In this document: positions 63,911 to 64,000 of the stretch, one piece after another
Layout of the letters: every line of letters begins with the position of its first letter
How positions within the stretch are numbered: position 1 is the stretch's first letter
Assembly: GCF_001612635.1 (NCBI RefSeq)
Contig: NZ_BDAV01000007.1
Location: 186,001 to 250,000, forward strand
From: Nocardia africana NBRC 100379
Lineage (GTDB): Bacteria; Actinomycetota; Actinomycetes; Mycobacteriales; Mycobacteriaceae
DNA: 64,000 nucleotides
Direction of reading: 5' to 3'
The notes under the pieces: generated by a model
Told to the model about the DNA's origin: nothing
The model's database searches: none
What the model saw: the letters and a program-made list of their open reading frames with translations, nothing else
Translations under genes and position numbers: made by a program

Positions 63911-64000
63911 TTACCAGCCGCGCTCGGCGAGGCGGTGCGGCTCCGGGATCTCCTCGACGTTGATGCCGACCATGGCCTCGCCCAGGCCGCGCGACACCTT
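63911..64000 (-). CDS. pdxS: Pyridoxal 5'-phosphate synthase lyase subunit, C-terminal end
   Basis: The last 29 codons and the TAA stop (63911-63913) of a leftward gene that continues beyond the window. The encoded C-terminus (SRGLGEAMVGINVEEI, ending LAERGW) matches the end of mycobacterial PdxS. PdxS makes pyridoxal 5'-phosphate from ribose 5-phosphate, glyceraldehyde 3-phosphate and ammonia supplied by PdxT, whose gene is at 57065-57727. In mycobacteria pdxS directly precedes tesB; here five genes intervene. Confidence 0.88.
   Translation of the reverse strand, partial: KVSRGLGEAMVGINVEEIPEPHRLAERGW

Overview
The window is high-GC actinobacterial DNA, most probably from Nocardia or a close relative in the Nocardiaceae. 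The evidence is gene order plus gene content. The backbone follows the Mycobacterium tuberculosis aspS to pdxS segment: aspS, a neutral Zn peptidase, a Rv2578c-type radical SAM protein, hisS, ppiB, rel, apt, an SBP lipoprotein, secF, secD, yajC, ruvB, ruvA, ruvC, yebC, pdxT, tesB, pdxS. F420-type oxidoreductases, EspC-like type VII targets and KstR-like operators fit the same group. These homology statements are from memory of the families; no search was run.

Layout. 1-9.5 kb: a Pro-rich membrane protein, aspS, a Zn metallopeptidase, a small secreted protein, korAB (2-oxoacid:ferredoxin oxidoreductase) and a radical SAM protein. 9.5-16.2 kb: a short-chain epimerase/dehydrogenase behind two tandem KstR-type operators, an EspC-like protein plus a large Ala/Gly/Pro-rich partner, an F420-type LLM oxidoreductase behind another KstR-like palindrome, malate dehydrogenase, a 58-residue secreted peptide and a membrane protein. 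16.2-18.6 kb: hisS and ppiB.

18.7-35.4 kb: a large block inserted between ppiB and rel. It is almost entirely one leftward operon of about 14 tightly packed genes that looks like a type IV secretion or conjugation machine: a TraD/VirD4-type coupling ATPase, a VirB4-like ATPase with a very long disordered N-terminus, an SCO6880-type protein, a VirB6/TrbL-like channel protein, small pilin-like membrane proteins, two CpaE/TadZ-like ATPases without the Walker lysine, a wall-hydrolase fusion and a DUF4913 protein. I see no relaxase, integrase, replication gene or tRNA attachment site, so it may be a resident secretion locus rather than a complete mobile element. This is the best candidate in the window for an undescribed system.

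35.9-48.6 kb: a DMT transporter overlapping rel tail to tail, rel, then a four-gene insert (an ABC-F protein with an attenuator-like leader, a deazaflavin-dependent reductase with a twin-operator promoter, and two small membrane or secreted proteins), then apt, the SBP lipoprotein, secF, secD and yajC. 48.7-58.6 kb: a Baeyer-Villiger-type monooxygenase with a divergent TetR regulator, a protein with four DivIVA-like repeats, ruvBAC, a macrodomain protein, a membrane esterase, yebC, pdxT and tesB. 58.7-64 kb: an insert separating tesB from pdxS, with an MFS transporter, a degenerate uridine-kinase-like protein, a LysR regulator, a WYL regulator and a VOC protein. The window ends inside pdxS, of which only the last 29 codons are present.

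Most convergent gene pairs are separated by long, nearly perfect inverted repeats that look like bidirectional terminators. No tRNA, rRNA, CRISPR array or intact insertion sequence was seen.
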